From: VXPW01 sp965115815
GTDB lineage: Bacteria > Pseudomonadota > Alphaproteobacteria > TMED109
Assembly (NCBI GenBank): GCA_965115815.1
Contig: OZ220465.1
Coordinates: 2,666,001-2,730,000 of the forward strand
Reading direction: 5' to 3'
DNA length: 64,000 bases
In this document: in pieces, positions 36,453-45,133 of the stretch
Numbering within the stretch: the first letter of the stretch is position 1
Layout: the number at the start of each line of letters is the position of its first letter
Program-made: the position numbers and the translations under genes
Notes under the pieces: model-generated
The model's database searches: none
The model's input: only the letters and a program-made list of their open reading frames with translations
What the model was told of the DNA's origin: nothing

Positions 36453-37211
36453 TCAGACTCCTTCCCCGGCGTGCGGCCCTCGGCCGGCTGCACGCATGCG
36501 CACGAACAACCGGTCCCGCACCCTGAGGTCCACGACCGCAACACCCGGGGGGAGGACCTCCAGGCTGCCCAGGGAGACCGACAGCCGGGCCAGCGCCGCG
36601 GCCGGAGCGTGTTCCGGCAGATGGAGGGTGATTCCCGTGGTCGTCTGCAGGGTCCAGCGCCGCCGTGACACCCGGATGGCGGCGGCGACGTGCGGCGCAA
36701 ACCCGGGCCAGGCATCCAGGATCCCCTCGAGATCCCCGAGCCTCGTGTTGGCGCCGTCCCCGACCACCAGCGGCAGTCCCGGGCGGTCTCCGGCCGCCAC
36801 CGGCCGGATCACGTGGCCAGACCCGTCGATCGAGTAGAGCCGGCCGCCGGTCTGCCACACGGCCGCCGGCACCCGCTCCCGCAGCACGACCCGCAGCTGT
36901 CCCGGGAGCCGGACCCGCACCTCGGCATCCCGAACCCCGTTGATCTCCCGGACCGCTTCGGCGACCGCATCGAGGTCGACGAACAGGCTCGGGCGTCCGA
37001 CCGTCGACGCCAGGACGCGGATCAGGGCAAAACGCTCGGTCTGCCGACGGCCCGCGACCCAGACTTCGCCGATCGTAAGCCCGACTCCGGCGCTTGCGTC
37101 CCGCGCGGCGGCGGCCAGTCGGTCCCCGGCGTCGCCCTTCGCCAGCCCGGCCGCCCCGCCGCCGGCCAGCGCGGCACCCAGGAGCACCCAGCGCAGCCTC
37201 AGCGGCCGCAT
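36453..37211 (-). CDS. ftsQ: Cell division protein FtsQ
   Basis: 252 residues. A basic start and one N-terminal hydrophobic segment (WVLLGAALAGGGAAGLA) are followed by a POTRA domain (LTIGEVWVAGRRQTERFALIRVL) and the FtsQ beta domain (VRVRLPGQLRVVLRERVPAAVWQ, YSIDGSGHVI). It is a bitopic division protein that scaffolds FtsB/FtsL. Its ATG lies inside the end of ddl (13-base overlap), consistent with a co-translated mRNA. Confidence 0.92.
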   Translation of the reverse strand: MRPLRLRWVLLGAALAGGGAAGLAKGDAGDRLAAAARDASAGVGLTIGEVWVAGRRQTERFALIRVLASTVGRPSLFVDLDAVAEAVREINGVRDAEVRVRLPGQLRVVLRERVPAAVWQTGGRLYSIDGSGHVIRPVAAGDRPGLPLVVGDGANTRLGDLEGILDAWPGFAPHVAAAIRVSRRRWTLQTTTGITLHLPEHAPAAALARLSVSLGSLEVLPPGVAVVDLRVRDRLFVRMRAAGRGPHAGEGV

Positions 37212-38116
37212 GAGGCGTCTTCCACCAAGGCCACGCACAGTTCCTCGAAACCCATGCCGACCTGGCGGGCCAGCTTGGGTGCCAGCGAGGTGCGGGTCAG
37301 GCCGGGCTGGGTATTGAGCTCAAGCAGGATCAGACGGTGCCCGCCCGACGTGTCGTCGAGGCGGAAGTCCGCCCGCGTGACCCCCCGGCAGCCGAGCAGC
37401 TCGTGCGCGCGCACCGCAGCCCGCAGCGCCGTGGCGCGAACTGCTTCCGGCAGATCGACGGGCTCGACGTACCGGGTGCGGGCGGAATGGTACTTGCGAT
37501 CGTAGCTGTAGAAACCGTCGGGGACGCGGATTTCCAGAAGCCCCAGCGGCCGGCGGTCGAGCACCGCGACGGTGAGTTCCCGGCCCGGGACGTATTCCTC
37601 CGCGAGGACCGGGTCCTGCGCCTCGGACGGGGCCGGCTCCGGACGGGCCTTCCCCGCCCGGAGGATCGTCACCCCGATGCTGGACCCGCCGGCCGGCGGC
37701 TTGATCACGTACGGCCGCGGCAGCGGATCCCGGACGGCCAGATCCCCTCGCGTGACGACCCGTCCCCGGGCCACCTCCAGGCCGTGCGCCGCAAAGATCC
37801 TGCGGGCCCCGGGCTTGTCCATCGCGAGGGCCGAGGCCCGGACCCCCGAATGGGTGTAGGGCACCCCGATGACCTCCAGCAGGCCCTGTACGGATCCGTT
37901 CTCGCCGGTGCCGCCGTGCAGGGCGTTGAAGACCACCGTGCCGGGCGGCTCGACCGCGCGCGCCAGGGCCGCGACCCCGAACCGCGGATCGAACGTGTCC
38001 ACCGGCAGACCGCGCGCGTCCAGCGCATCCACCACGGCCGCCCCGCTGCGCAGCGAGATCTCCCGCTCGTCCGAGGTGCCGCCGCTGAGCACGACCACCC
38101 GTCCGGCGGCCGTCAC
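37199..38116 (-). CDS. ddl: D-alanine--D-alanine ligase
   Basis: 305 residues from GTG 38116, overlapping the murB stop. ATP-grasp enzyme: VVVLSGGTSDEREISLRSG, HGGTGENGSVQGLLE (substrate Glu region), MDKPGARRIF, YVIKPPAGGSSIGV (ATP lysine and loop), RADFRLDD and LELNTQPGLTRTSL (metal-binding Glu/Asn). It makes the D-Ala-D-Ala dipeptide used by MurF. Length is normal. A longer start 15 codons upstream would overlap murB more and lacks support. Confidence 0.95.
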   Translation of the reverse strand: MTAAGRVVVLSGGTSDEREISLRSGAAVVDALDARGLPVDTFDPRFGVAALARAVEPPGTVVFNALHGGTGENGSVQGLLEVIGVPYTHSGVRASALAMDKPGARRIFAAHGLEVARGRVVTRGDLAVRDPLPRPYVIKPPAGGSSIGVTILRAGKARPEPAPSEAQDPVLAEEYVPGRELTVAVLDRRPLGLLEIRVPDGFYSYDRKYHSARTRYVEPVDLPEAVRATALRAAVRAHELLGCRGVTRADFRLDDTSGGHRLILLELNTQPGLTRTSLAPKLARQVGMGFEELCVALVEDASCGR

Positions 38117-39027
38117 GACCCACCCTCCCCCGCCGGGCGTCCGATCCGGTGAATCTCCCACTCGAGGCGGACGCCGCTCTGGTCCTGCACGCGGCGCCGC
38201 ACGTCTTCGCCCAGCCCCTCGAGGTCGGCGGCCCGGGCCGTTCCGTCGTTGATCAGGAAGTTGGCGTGCTTTTCCGACACGCGGGCCCCGTTACGCCGCA
38301 GGCCCCGGCACCCGGCCCGCTCGATCAACTGCCAGGCCTTCCGGCCGGGCGGGTTGCGAAAGGTGCTGCCGCCGGTCGCCACCCGCAGCGGCTGTGTGCG
38401 GGCGCGCTCGGCGCGAAATCTCCGCACGCAGGCGGCCATGACGGCCGGATCCCCGGCTGCGCCCGCCAACCGCGCGGACACGAAGATCCACCCGGCGGGC
38501 ACCGCGCACCGGCGGTAGCCGAGGCCGAGGGCAGCGACCGGCAGACGGTGCAGGCCGCCGGCGCGGTCGACGGCGCGGACCTCGACCACGAGATGGCGGA
38601 CCTCCTTGGCGTGGCAGCCGGCATTCATGCGCAACGCTCCGCCGATGCTGCCCGGAATGCCGTCCAGAAACCCGAATCCGGCAATGCCGGCGGTCCGGGC
38701 GGCCCGGGCCACGTCGCCGCTGGCCGCCGCCGCGCCGACGGCCACGCGGTCGCCGTCCACGGCGACGCCGGCAAACGCCCGGCCCAGCCGGATGACCACG
38801 CCCGGCACCCCGCCGTCCCGGATCAGCAGATTCGACGCCCGCCCGACGACGGTGACGGGAATCGCCGGCTCCAGCGCCCGCAGGAACCCGGTCAGGTCCT
38901 CGAGATCCGCCGGACTGAACAGGACTTCGGCCGGGCCGCCGACCCGGAACCAGCTGGTGCGGGCCAGGACCGCGCCCGCGCGGACCCGTCCGCGGACCTC
39001 GGGCAGGCGCTCGATAAGGGGCGCCAT
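38113..39027 (-). CDS. murB: UDP-N-acetylenolpyruvoylglucosamine reductase
   Basis: 304 residues. FAD-binding segments TSWFRVGGPAEVLF and VVGRASNLLIRDGG, catalytic region LDGIPGSIGGALRMNAGC, ATGGSTFRNPPG with the proton-donating Ser, and C-terminal VSEKHANFLINDG. It reduces the enolpyruvyl group to give UDP-MurNAc, using NADPH. The ATG overlaps the murC stop by one base (TGATG), a coupling arrangement. An upstream in-frame ATG/GTG would overlap murC by 30 bases and is less likely. Confidence 0.95.
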   Translation of the reverse strand: MAPLIERLPEVRGRVRAGAVLARTSWFRVGGPAEVLFSPADLEDLTGFLRALEPAIPVTVVGRASNLLIRDGGVPGVVIRLGRAFAGVAVDGDRVAVGAAAASGDVARAARTAGIAGFGFLDGIPGSIGGALRMNAGCHAKEVRHLVVEVRAVDRAGGLHRLPVAALGLGYRRCAVPAGWIFVSARLAGAAGDPAVMAACVRRFRAERARTQPLRVATGGSTFRNPPGRKAWQLIERAGCRGLRRNGARVSEKHANFLINDGTARAADLEGLGEDVRRRVQDQSGVRLEWEIHRIGRPAGEGGS

Positions 39028-40460
39028 CAGGACGCCTCCCGTCCGGCGGCGGACCACCGGGCCTCGAGCGCCGCCGGCAGGCCTGCCGCCCAGTGCGTGA
39101 TGTCGCCGGCCCCGAGGCAGAGCACCGTGTCCCCGGGCGCGATCATCGGGAGCAGGAGGTCGGGCAGCGCGGGGGGGCCGGACAGGGCCCGGACGCAGGG
39201 ATGGCCGCCGGCCCGGAGCCCGCGGACCAGCGCGTCCCGGCCCACGCCGGCCACGGGGCGTTCCCCCGCCGCGTACACGTCCGCCACGATCACCGCGCCG
39301 GCGTCGTCGAAAGCCTGGCAGAAGTCGTCGAACAGCGACTGCAACCGCGAATAGCGATGCGGCTGCACGACGGCGACCACCTTCCCCCGCGTGATCCCGC
39401 GGGCCGCCTCCAGAACCGCGCGGATCTCCACCGGATGATGGCCGTAGTCGTCGATTACGGCGACGCCGCGGACCTCTCCGACCCGCGTAAACCGGCGCCG
39501 GACTCCGACGAAGTCCCGGATGCCCGCCCGGATGCCCGCCGGTCCGACCCCGACCACCCGGCCGGCCGCCACCGCCCCCAAGGCGTTCTGCACGTTGTAC
39601 CGGCCGGGCATGGCGAGCGACAGGCCCTCGATGCGGACGGGCCCCGGGCCGGACGCGCCCGGACGCAGCCGCACGTCGAAGCGCATGCCCCCGACCTCGG
39701 CGGCCACGTTGACCGCCCGGACATCGGCGTCTTCGGCCAGTCCGTAGGTCAGCACCCGACGGTCGGTGACCGCCGTCGCCAGGCGGCGCACCTCGGGATG
39801 ATCGACACAGAGCACGGCCACGCCGTAGAACGGCAGCTGCCCGACGAACCGGCGGAACGCGTCGCGCAGGGCGTCGAACGTTCCGTAGTGGTCGAGGTGT
39901 TCGGGATCGATGCTGGTCACGACGGCCACCGTCGCCGGCAGACGCGCGACGGAGCCGTCCGATTCGTCGGCCTCCACCACCGTCCAGGCCCCGGTGCCCA
40001 GCCGGGCGTTGGTCCCGTGGGCGTTGATGACGCCGCCGTTGACGAACGTCGGATCCAGCCCGGCCGCATGCAGCACCGCCGCCACCAGCGATGTGGTCGT
40101 CGTCTTCCCGTGCGTGCCGCCGACCGCCACGGACGGCCGGAATCGCATCAGTTCGGCCAGCATCTCGGCCCGCGCCACGACCGGGATCCGGGCGTGCCGG
40201 GCCGCCTGCACCTCCGGGTTGTCGCGGCGCAGGGCTGCCGAGACGACGACCACCGAGGCGTCCGCCACCTGGCGCGCATCGTGCCCGACCCAGACCCGGA
40301 CGCCCAGACCGCGCAGCCGGCGAACGGCGGCGCTCTCGACCCGGTCGCTGCCCCGGACCCGGTGGCCGAGGTTGTGCATGACCTCTGCGATTCCGCTCAT
40401 CCCGATGCCGCCGATGCCGACGAAGTGCACGGCCCCGAGTGGCAGCGGGAAGTCGGTCAC
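39027..40460 (-). CDS. murC: UDP-N-acetylmuramate--L-alanine ligase
   Basis: 477 residues, GTG start overlapping the murG stop. Rossmann-like start VHFVGIGGIGMSGIAEVM, P-loop VGGTHGKTTTTSLV, VVEADESDGS, SIDPEHLDHYG, and the third domain VIDDYGHHPVEIRAVL with VVQPHRYSR. It adds L-Ala to UDP-MurNAc in the cytoplasm, the first peptide-stem step. Normal length, no anomalies. Confidence 0.96.
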   Translation of the reverse strand: MTDFPLPLGAVHFVGIGGIGMSGIAEVMHNLGHRVRGSDRVESAAVRRLRGLGVRVWVGHDARQVADASVVVVSAALRRDNPEVQAARHARIPVVARAEMLAELMRFRPSVAVGGTHGKTTTTSLVAAVLHAAGLDPTFVNGGVINAHGTNARLGTGAWTVVEADESDGSVARLPATVAVVTSIDPEHLDHYGTFDALRDAFRRFVGQLPFYGVAVLCVDHPEVRRLATAVTDRRVLTYGLAEDADVRAVNVAAEVGGMRFDVRLRPGASGPGPVRIEGLSLAMPGRYNVQNALGAVAAGRVVGVGPAGIRAGIRDFVGVRRRFTRVGEVRGVAVIDDYGHHPVEIRAVLEAARGITRGKVVAVVQPHRYSRLQSLFDDFCQAFDDAGAVIVADVYAAGERPVAGVGRDALVRGLRAGGHPCVRALSGPPALPDLLLPMIAPGDTVLCLGAGDITHWAAGLPAALEARWSAAGREAS

Positions 40461-41551
40461 CGGCCCTCCCCCCGACTGGCGTCCTCGACGAGATCCGCCA
40501 GCCTCCCGGCGGCCCCGTCCGGCATCAGGCGCCGCGCGGCGGCAGCGGCGGCGGCGAGCCGGGCAGGCGCGGCCAGCACCTGCGCCAGCAGCGCTCCCAC
40601 GGCCGGGGCGCCGGCCGACTCGTCGACCGTCCACGCGGCGCCGGCCGCGGCCGCGGCGCGCGCGTTGGCGGCTTGGTGGCCGTCCGCGGCCGACGGGAGC
40701 GGCAGATAGACGGCCGGCCGGCCGGCGACCGCGGTTTCGGCGACCGTGGCCGCCCCGGCCCGCCCGATCACCAGGTGCGCCGCGTGCAGGGCGTCGGCCA
40801 GATCCTCGACGAACGGGACCACGCTCGAGCGGATGCCGGCGGCCCGGTACGCAGCCTCGACCGCGACCGCCCGTTCGCGCCGTACCTGCTGCACCACATC
40901 GAACCGCCGCCGCAGAGGAGCGCAGGCGGCGACCAGTGCAGCCGGCACGATCGTGTCCAGCGCCCGGGACCCCTGGCTCCCGCCGGTCACCACGAGGCGC
41001 ACGGGGCCGTCCGCCCGGGGCGGGCGGTAGGGAACCGCGGCCAGCCGCTCGAACGCCGCGCGCACGGGCAGGCCGACCTGGTGCGGCTGCCGGCCCGGCG
41101 GCACGCCGGCCACGCTGCCGAAGGCCGTGGCAAGCGCCTGCGCGTGCGGCGCCAGCATCCGGTTGGCGCGGCCCAGCACGGCGTTGGCCTCGTGCAGGAC
41201 CAGCGGGATCCGCCGGACCCGGGCGGCCAAGCCCGCCGGCACCGATGCGTAGCCGCCGAATCCCACGACGACTGCCGGACGATCCCGTCGGAATTCCAGC
41301 ACCGCCCGGATCGCTCCGGCGGCGAGCACCGGCACGGCCAGGATCCGCGACCCCAGGCTCCGGCCCACCATCCCGGCGGCCGGCAGCACGGTGCACGGCA
41401 CCCCGGCGGAGGGCGGGCGGCGGGCGGCGCCGCGGCGGTCGGTCAGGAGGCGGGCCGTCCAGCCCCGGTCCCGCAGAACCTCGGCCAGGGCCGCCGCCGG
41501 GAACAGGTGGCCGCCCGTGCCGCCGGCCGCCACGACGACCCGACGGCTCAC
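40457..41551 (-). CDS. murG: UDP-GlcNAc--lipid I N-acetylglucosaminyltransferase
   Basis: 364 residues, GTG start overlapping the ftsW stop. GT28 fold: N-terminal VVVAAGGTGGHLFPAAALAE, VVVGFGGYASVPAG, HEANAVLGRANR; C-terminal VVTGGSQGSRALD and HLVIGRAGAATVAETA with YLPLPSAADGHQ. It is a membrane-associated cytoplasmic enzyme converting lipid I to lipid II. Very high alanine and arginine content reflects the local GC bias. Confidence 0.96.
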   Translation of the reverse strand: MSRRVVVAAGGTGGHLFPAAALAEVLRDRGWTARLLTDRRGAARRPPSAGVPCTVLPAAGMVGRSLGSRILAVPVLAAGAIRAVLEFRRDRPAVVVGFGGYASVPAGLAARVRRIPLVLHEANAVLGRANRMLAPHAQALATAFGSVAGVPPGRQPHQVGLPVRAAFERLAAVPYRPPRADGPVRLVVTGGSQGSRALDTIVPAALVAACAPLRRRFDVVQQVRRERAVAVEAAYRAAGIRSSVVPFVEDLADALHAAHLVIGRAGAATVAETAVAGRPAVYLPLPSAADGHQAANARAAAAAGAAWTVDESAGAPAVGALLAQVLAAPARLAAAAAAARRLMPDGAAGRLADLVEDASRGEGR

Positions 41552-42696
41552 CGGTGCCGGTCCGCAGGTGTCAGCCGGTGGCGCGTCAGGGCCAGCATCA
41601 GCCCCATCGCGATCCCGACCGCGAGCAGCGACGAGCCGCCGGTCGAGACGAACGGCATGGTCACGCCGGTCGTCGGCGCCAGGTTCAGCGTGACGGCCAC
41701 GTGCACCAGCGCCTGCACCACGAACTGCAGCAGCAGGCCGCCGGCCGCCAACATGGCGAATAGGTTCTGCCCGCCGTGCAGCCGGCTGAGGCCCCGGAAC
41801 GTGATTCCGGCCACTAGGAGCAGGATGGCGATGCAGGCTGCCATGCCGAATTCCTCGGCCACGACCGGGAAGACGAAGTCGGTGTGCGCGTCCGGAATGC
41901 TCGCCTTCACCGTGCCCTCGCCGGGGCCCCGTCCAAGCAATCCGCCGCGGCCGTAGGCGGCGAGTCCCTTCGCCACCTGGTAACCGGGTTCGCCGCCCGC
42001 AGCCAGGAACTGGTCGAAGCGCGCCTGCACGTGGGGCAGGTGCAGATAGGCCGCGCCGACCAGGACCGCCCCCGCCAGGGCGGCCAGCAGCAGCAGGCGG
42101 AGCCGCAGGCCCGCGAGGAACAGTTGGCCGCACCATGCAATCCCGAGGATCACCGTCATGCCGAAATCCGGCTGGGCCACCAGTAGGGCCCAGAGGACGG
42201 ACAGCAGGCCGAGCGGCAGCAGCAGGTAGGACGGTTTCGACCGGACCAGCCGGCCCACGGACGCATGGCGGCCCCGCGCCAGCAGCCAGCCGGTCACGAC
42301 GGCGAAGAAGGGCTTCGCCAGTTCCGAAGCTTGGAGGGACAGGCCGCCGACGATCAGCCAGCGCCGGGCCCCCTTGACCGGCTCTCCCGCGACCAGCGTG
42401 ACGATCATCAGCGCCACGGCGACGGCGAGACCGCCGACGGACAGCCGGAGGACGCCCCGGGGCGAGAGGAACGACAGCGCCGCCATGACGACGATCGACG
42501 GAACGAGGACGCGCAGGTGCCGGCCGAAGAAGTGCAGTTCGTCGAGACCCCGATCGATCGCCACCAGCTGGGTGGCGGTCATCACGGCGAGGACCCCGAC
42601 GCTGGCAAGTCCCGTGATCAGCGCGAGATTGATGCGGTCGATGCTGCCCGCCCAGCGCCCGAACCAGCCGCGCATCGCCGCGTCTCCGACCGTCAC
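41548..42696 (-). CDS. ftsW: Peptidoglycan polymerase FtsW (SEDS family)
   Basis: 382 residues with about ten membrane spans. SEDS features: ATQLVAID near the first helix, GARRWLIVGGLSLQASELAKPFF, WALLVAQPDFGMTVI, the large loop GLLGRGPGEGTVKASIPDAHTDFVFPVVAEEFG with the catalytic Asp in PDAHTDF, and TMPFVSTGGSSLL. It polymerises septal glycan with FtsI. GTG 42696 keeps the four-base overlap seen at every neighbouring junction. ATG 42675 (MRGWFGRW) is the alternative start. Confidence 0.95.
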   Translation of the reverse strand: MTVGDAAMRGWFGRWAGSIDRINLALITGLASVGVLAVMTATQLVAIDRGLDELHFFGRHLRVLVPSIVVMAALSFLSPRGVLRLSVGGLAVAVALMIVTLVAGEPVKGARRWLIVGGLSLQASELAKPFFAVVTGWLLARGRHASVGRLVRSKPSYLLLPLGLLSVLWALLVAQPDFGMTVILGIAWCGQLFLAGLRLRLLLLAALAGAVLVGAAYLHLPHVQARFDQFLAAGGEPGYQVAKGLAAYGRGGLLGRGPGEGTVKASIPDAHTDFVFPVVAEEFGMAACIAILLLVAGITFRGLSRLHGGQNLFAMLAAGGLLLQFVVQALVHVAVTLNLAPTTGVTMPFVSTGGSSLLAVGIAMGLMLALTRHRLTPADRHR

Positions 42697-44048
42697 CGCC
42701 GGACCTCCGCCAGCGTCTCCACCACAGCGCGGAACGCTGCTCCGCGGGCCTCGAAATCGGCGAACTGGTCGTGGCTGGCGCACGCCGGCGACAGCAGTAC
42801 GGGGAGCGGAGGCCGCCCGGCCCGGGCCCGGCCGAAGGCGGCGGCCACCGCCGCTTCCATCCCGCCGAAGCAGGCCGCCGGAACGTGCGGTCCGAACGCG
42901 GCCGCCAGCCGCGGGCCCTCTTCGCCGAAGAAGAACCCGGCCTCGATCCGGTGCGTCAGTCGGACCAGCGGCCCCCAGGACTCGCCCTTCCCCCGGCCGC
43001 CGGCCACCCAGCACACCCGTTCGAAACAGGCCAGCGCCGCGGCGGCGGCGGCCACGTTGGTGGCCTTGCTGTCGTTGACGAAGGCGACCCCGGCGATCCG
43101 CGGCAGCGGTTCGAGTCGATGCGGCAGGCCGCGGAACCCGGCCAGCGCGGCCGCCAGTCCTCCGGGGGCGGCCCCGACCGCGCGCGCGGCCGCCCACGCC
43201 GCCACCGCGTTCTCCCGGTTGTGCCGGCCGGGAACCCGGAGCATCCGGTCGATCGGACCGACGATCCGGGCACCGCCGTCCAAGTCGTCGTGCAGGTCGC
43301 CGTTGCCGATCCAGACGCCGCCGGTGCAGGGCCGGCGCGTCGACACCGCCACCACCCGCGGCGGCGCCGGCCGCGCCGCCAACCGATCGCGAATGCGCAC
43401 CCCGTCGGCGTCGTCCACGCAGACGACCGCAGTCTCGCCGGGCCCTTGCGCCCGGAAGATCTGTTCCTTGGCCGCGACATACGCGTCCCGCGTCCCGTGC
43501 CAGTCGAGGTGGTCGGTGCCGGTGTTCAGGAGCACCGCGACCTCCGGCCGGAAGGCCGTGCACCGGGCCAGCTGGAACGAGGACAGCTCGAGCACGTAGA
43601 CGCCGTCGCGCGGCGGCGACAGGTCCAGTACCGGAGTCCCGAGGTTGCCGCCGACTGCGCAGGCGCGGCCGGCCGCGCGGAGCAGGTGCCCGATCAGGGC
43701 CACCGCGCTCGATTTGCCGTTGGTGCCGGTCACCCCGACGACGGACGGCGGTCGCCCGGCCGACCGGACGGCGAACTCCTCGATGTCGCTCCGTACCGGA
43801 ATCCCGGACCGCGCCGCCGTCCGCAATTGCGGGTGGGCGGGCGCGATTCCCGGACTGGCGACGATCCGGGCGAGCGGCGGAAGCAGCTTCCGGACCGGAA
43901 AGCCCGACCGGACGGCCGCCGCCCGAGCTTCCGCCCGGTCGTCCCAGACGACCACCGTCCGGCCCTCCGCCGCCAGCACCCGGGCCACGCTCGCCCCGGT
44001 CCGGCCGAATCCCAGGATCCCGACGGGAGAACGCGCCACCGGCCTCAC
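42693..44048 (-). CDS. murD: UDP-N-acetylmuramoylalanine--D-glutamate ligase
   Basis: 451 residues, GTG start overlapping the mraY stop. N-terminal VGILGFGRTGASVARVL, P-loop VVGVTGTNGKSSAVALIG, ELSSFQLARC, LNTGTDHLDWHGT and FVNDSKATNVAAA in the C-terminal domain. It adds D-Glu to UDP-MurNAc-L-Ala. Normal length. Confidence 0.96.
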   Translation of the reverse strand: MRPVARSPVGILGFGRTGASVARVLAAEGRTVVVWDDRAEARAAAVRSGFPVRKLLPPLARIVASPGIAPAHPQLRTAARSGIPVRSDIEEFAVRSAGRPPSVVGVTGTNGKSSAVALIGHLLRAAGRACAVGGNLGTPVLDLSPPRDGVYVLELSSFQLARCTAFRPEVAVLLNTGTDHLDWHGTRDAYVAAKEQIFRAQGPGETAVVCVDDADGVRIRDRLAARPAPPRVVAVSTRRPCTGGVWIGNGDLHDDLDGGARIVGPIDRMLRVPGRHNRENAVAAWAAARAVGAAPGGLAAALAGFRGLPHRLEPLPRIAGVAFVNDSKATNVAAAAAALACFERVCWVAGGRGKGESWGPLVRLTHRIEAGFFFGEEGPRLAAAFGPHVPAACFGGMEAAVAAAFGRARAGRPPLPVLLSPACASHDQFADFEARGAAFRAVVETLAEVRR

Positions 44049-45133
44049 CGAAGCTTCAGCGTCGCGAGGCCCGCCAGGGCGCACACGGCGGCGATGATCC
44101 AGAAGCGCACCACCACGGTGGCCTCGGGCCAGCCCCTCTGCTCGTAGTGATGGTGCAGCGGCGCCATCCGGAACACGCGCCGGCCCGTCAGCCGATACGA
44201 CAGCACCTGGAGAATGACGGACACGGTCTCGGCCACGAACAGTCCGCCGATCACGGCGAGCACGATCTCGTGGCGCGTGACCAGCGCCATGGTCGCCAAC
44301 ATGCCGCCGGCGGCCAAGGATCCGGTATCACCCATGAAGATGCGGGCGGGATGGGCGTTGTACCAGAGAAACCCCAAGCCCGACCCGATCAGGGCGCCGC
44401 ACAGCACCGCCAGTTCGCCGGCGCCGGGCACGTAGTGCACCCGCAGGTACTCCGCGAAGAGGGCATTGCCGACCAGCCAGGCAATGAGGCCGAAGGCGCC
44501 GGCTGCGATCATGACGGGGACGATGGCCAGTCCGTCCAACCCGTCCGTCAGGTTGACCGCATTGGCGGTTCCGACCGAAACGAACACGGCCAGCGCGATC
44601 CACGCGAGACCCAGGTCGGGGAGCACTTCCCGGGCGAACGGCACGGCCAGCCGTCCGGCCAGCCCGTCCGGCGCCAGCCCGTGGACGGCCAGCACCGTCG
44701 GCAGAGCCACTGCCACCTGCAGCAGGAACTTGACCCAGGACGGGATTCCGCCCGCCTGCCGCCGCCGCACCTTCCGGAGGTCGTCCAGCAACCCGATCAG
44801 GCCGAAGCCCAGCCCGGCCAGGATGACCGCCCAGAGGTACGGGTTCGCGGGATCGGCCCAGAGGATCGCCGCGCCGAATCCCGCGATCAGGATCAGCAGG
44901 CCGCCCATGGTCGGGGTTCCCTGCTTGGTTCGCCGGTGGCGGTCCGGGCCGTCCTCGCGGATCGGCTGGCCTCCGGGCTGCAGGGCCTCCAGTCTCCGGA
45001 TCAGCATCGGGGCCAGGCAGAACGCGATCAGCATGGCCGTCACCAGGGCGCCCGCCGTCCGGAAGGTGAGGTACCGGAACAGGTTGAACGGCCCGAACCA
45101 GTCGGCCAGCGGAGTCAGGAAATGAAACAGCAT
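44045..45133 (-). CDS. mraY: Phospho-N-acetylmuramoyl-pentapeptide transferase
   Basis: 362 residues, about ten membrane segments. Family motifs: HRRTKQGTPTMGGLLIL, GLLDDLRKVRRRQAGG (DDxxK metal site), NAVNLTDGLDGLAIVP, the catalytic FMGDTGSLAAGG and MAPLHHHYEQRGWPE. It transfers phospho-MurNAc-pentapeptide to undecaprenyl phosphate, forming lipid I. ATG overlaps the murF stop by one base. Confidence 0.97.
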   Translation of the reverse strand: MLFHFLTPLADWFGPFNLFRYLTFRTAGALVTAMLIAFCLAPMLIRRLEALQPGGQPIREDGPDRHRRTKQGTPTMGGLLILIAGFGAAILWADPANPYLWAVILAGLGFGLIGLLDDLRKVRRRQAGGIPSWVKFLLQVAVALPTVLAVHGLAPDGLAGRLAVPFAREVLPDLGLAWIALAVFVSVGTANAVNLTDGLDGLAIVPVMIAAGAFGLIAWLVGNALFAEYLRVHYVPGAGELAVLCGALIGSGLGFLWYNAHPARIFMGDTGSLAAGGMLATMALVTRHEIVLAVIGGLFVAETVSVILQVLSYRLTGRRVFRMAPLHHHYEQRGWPEATVVVRFWIIAAVCALAGLATLKLR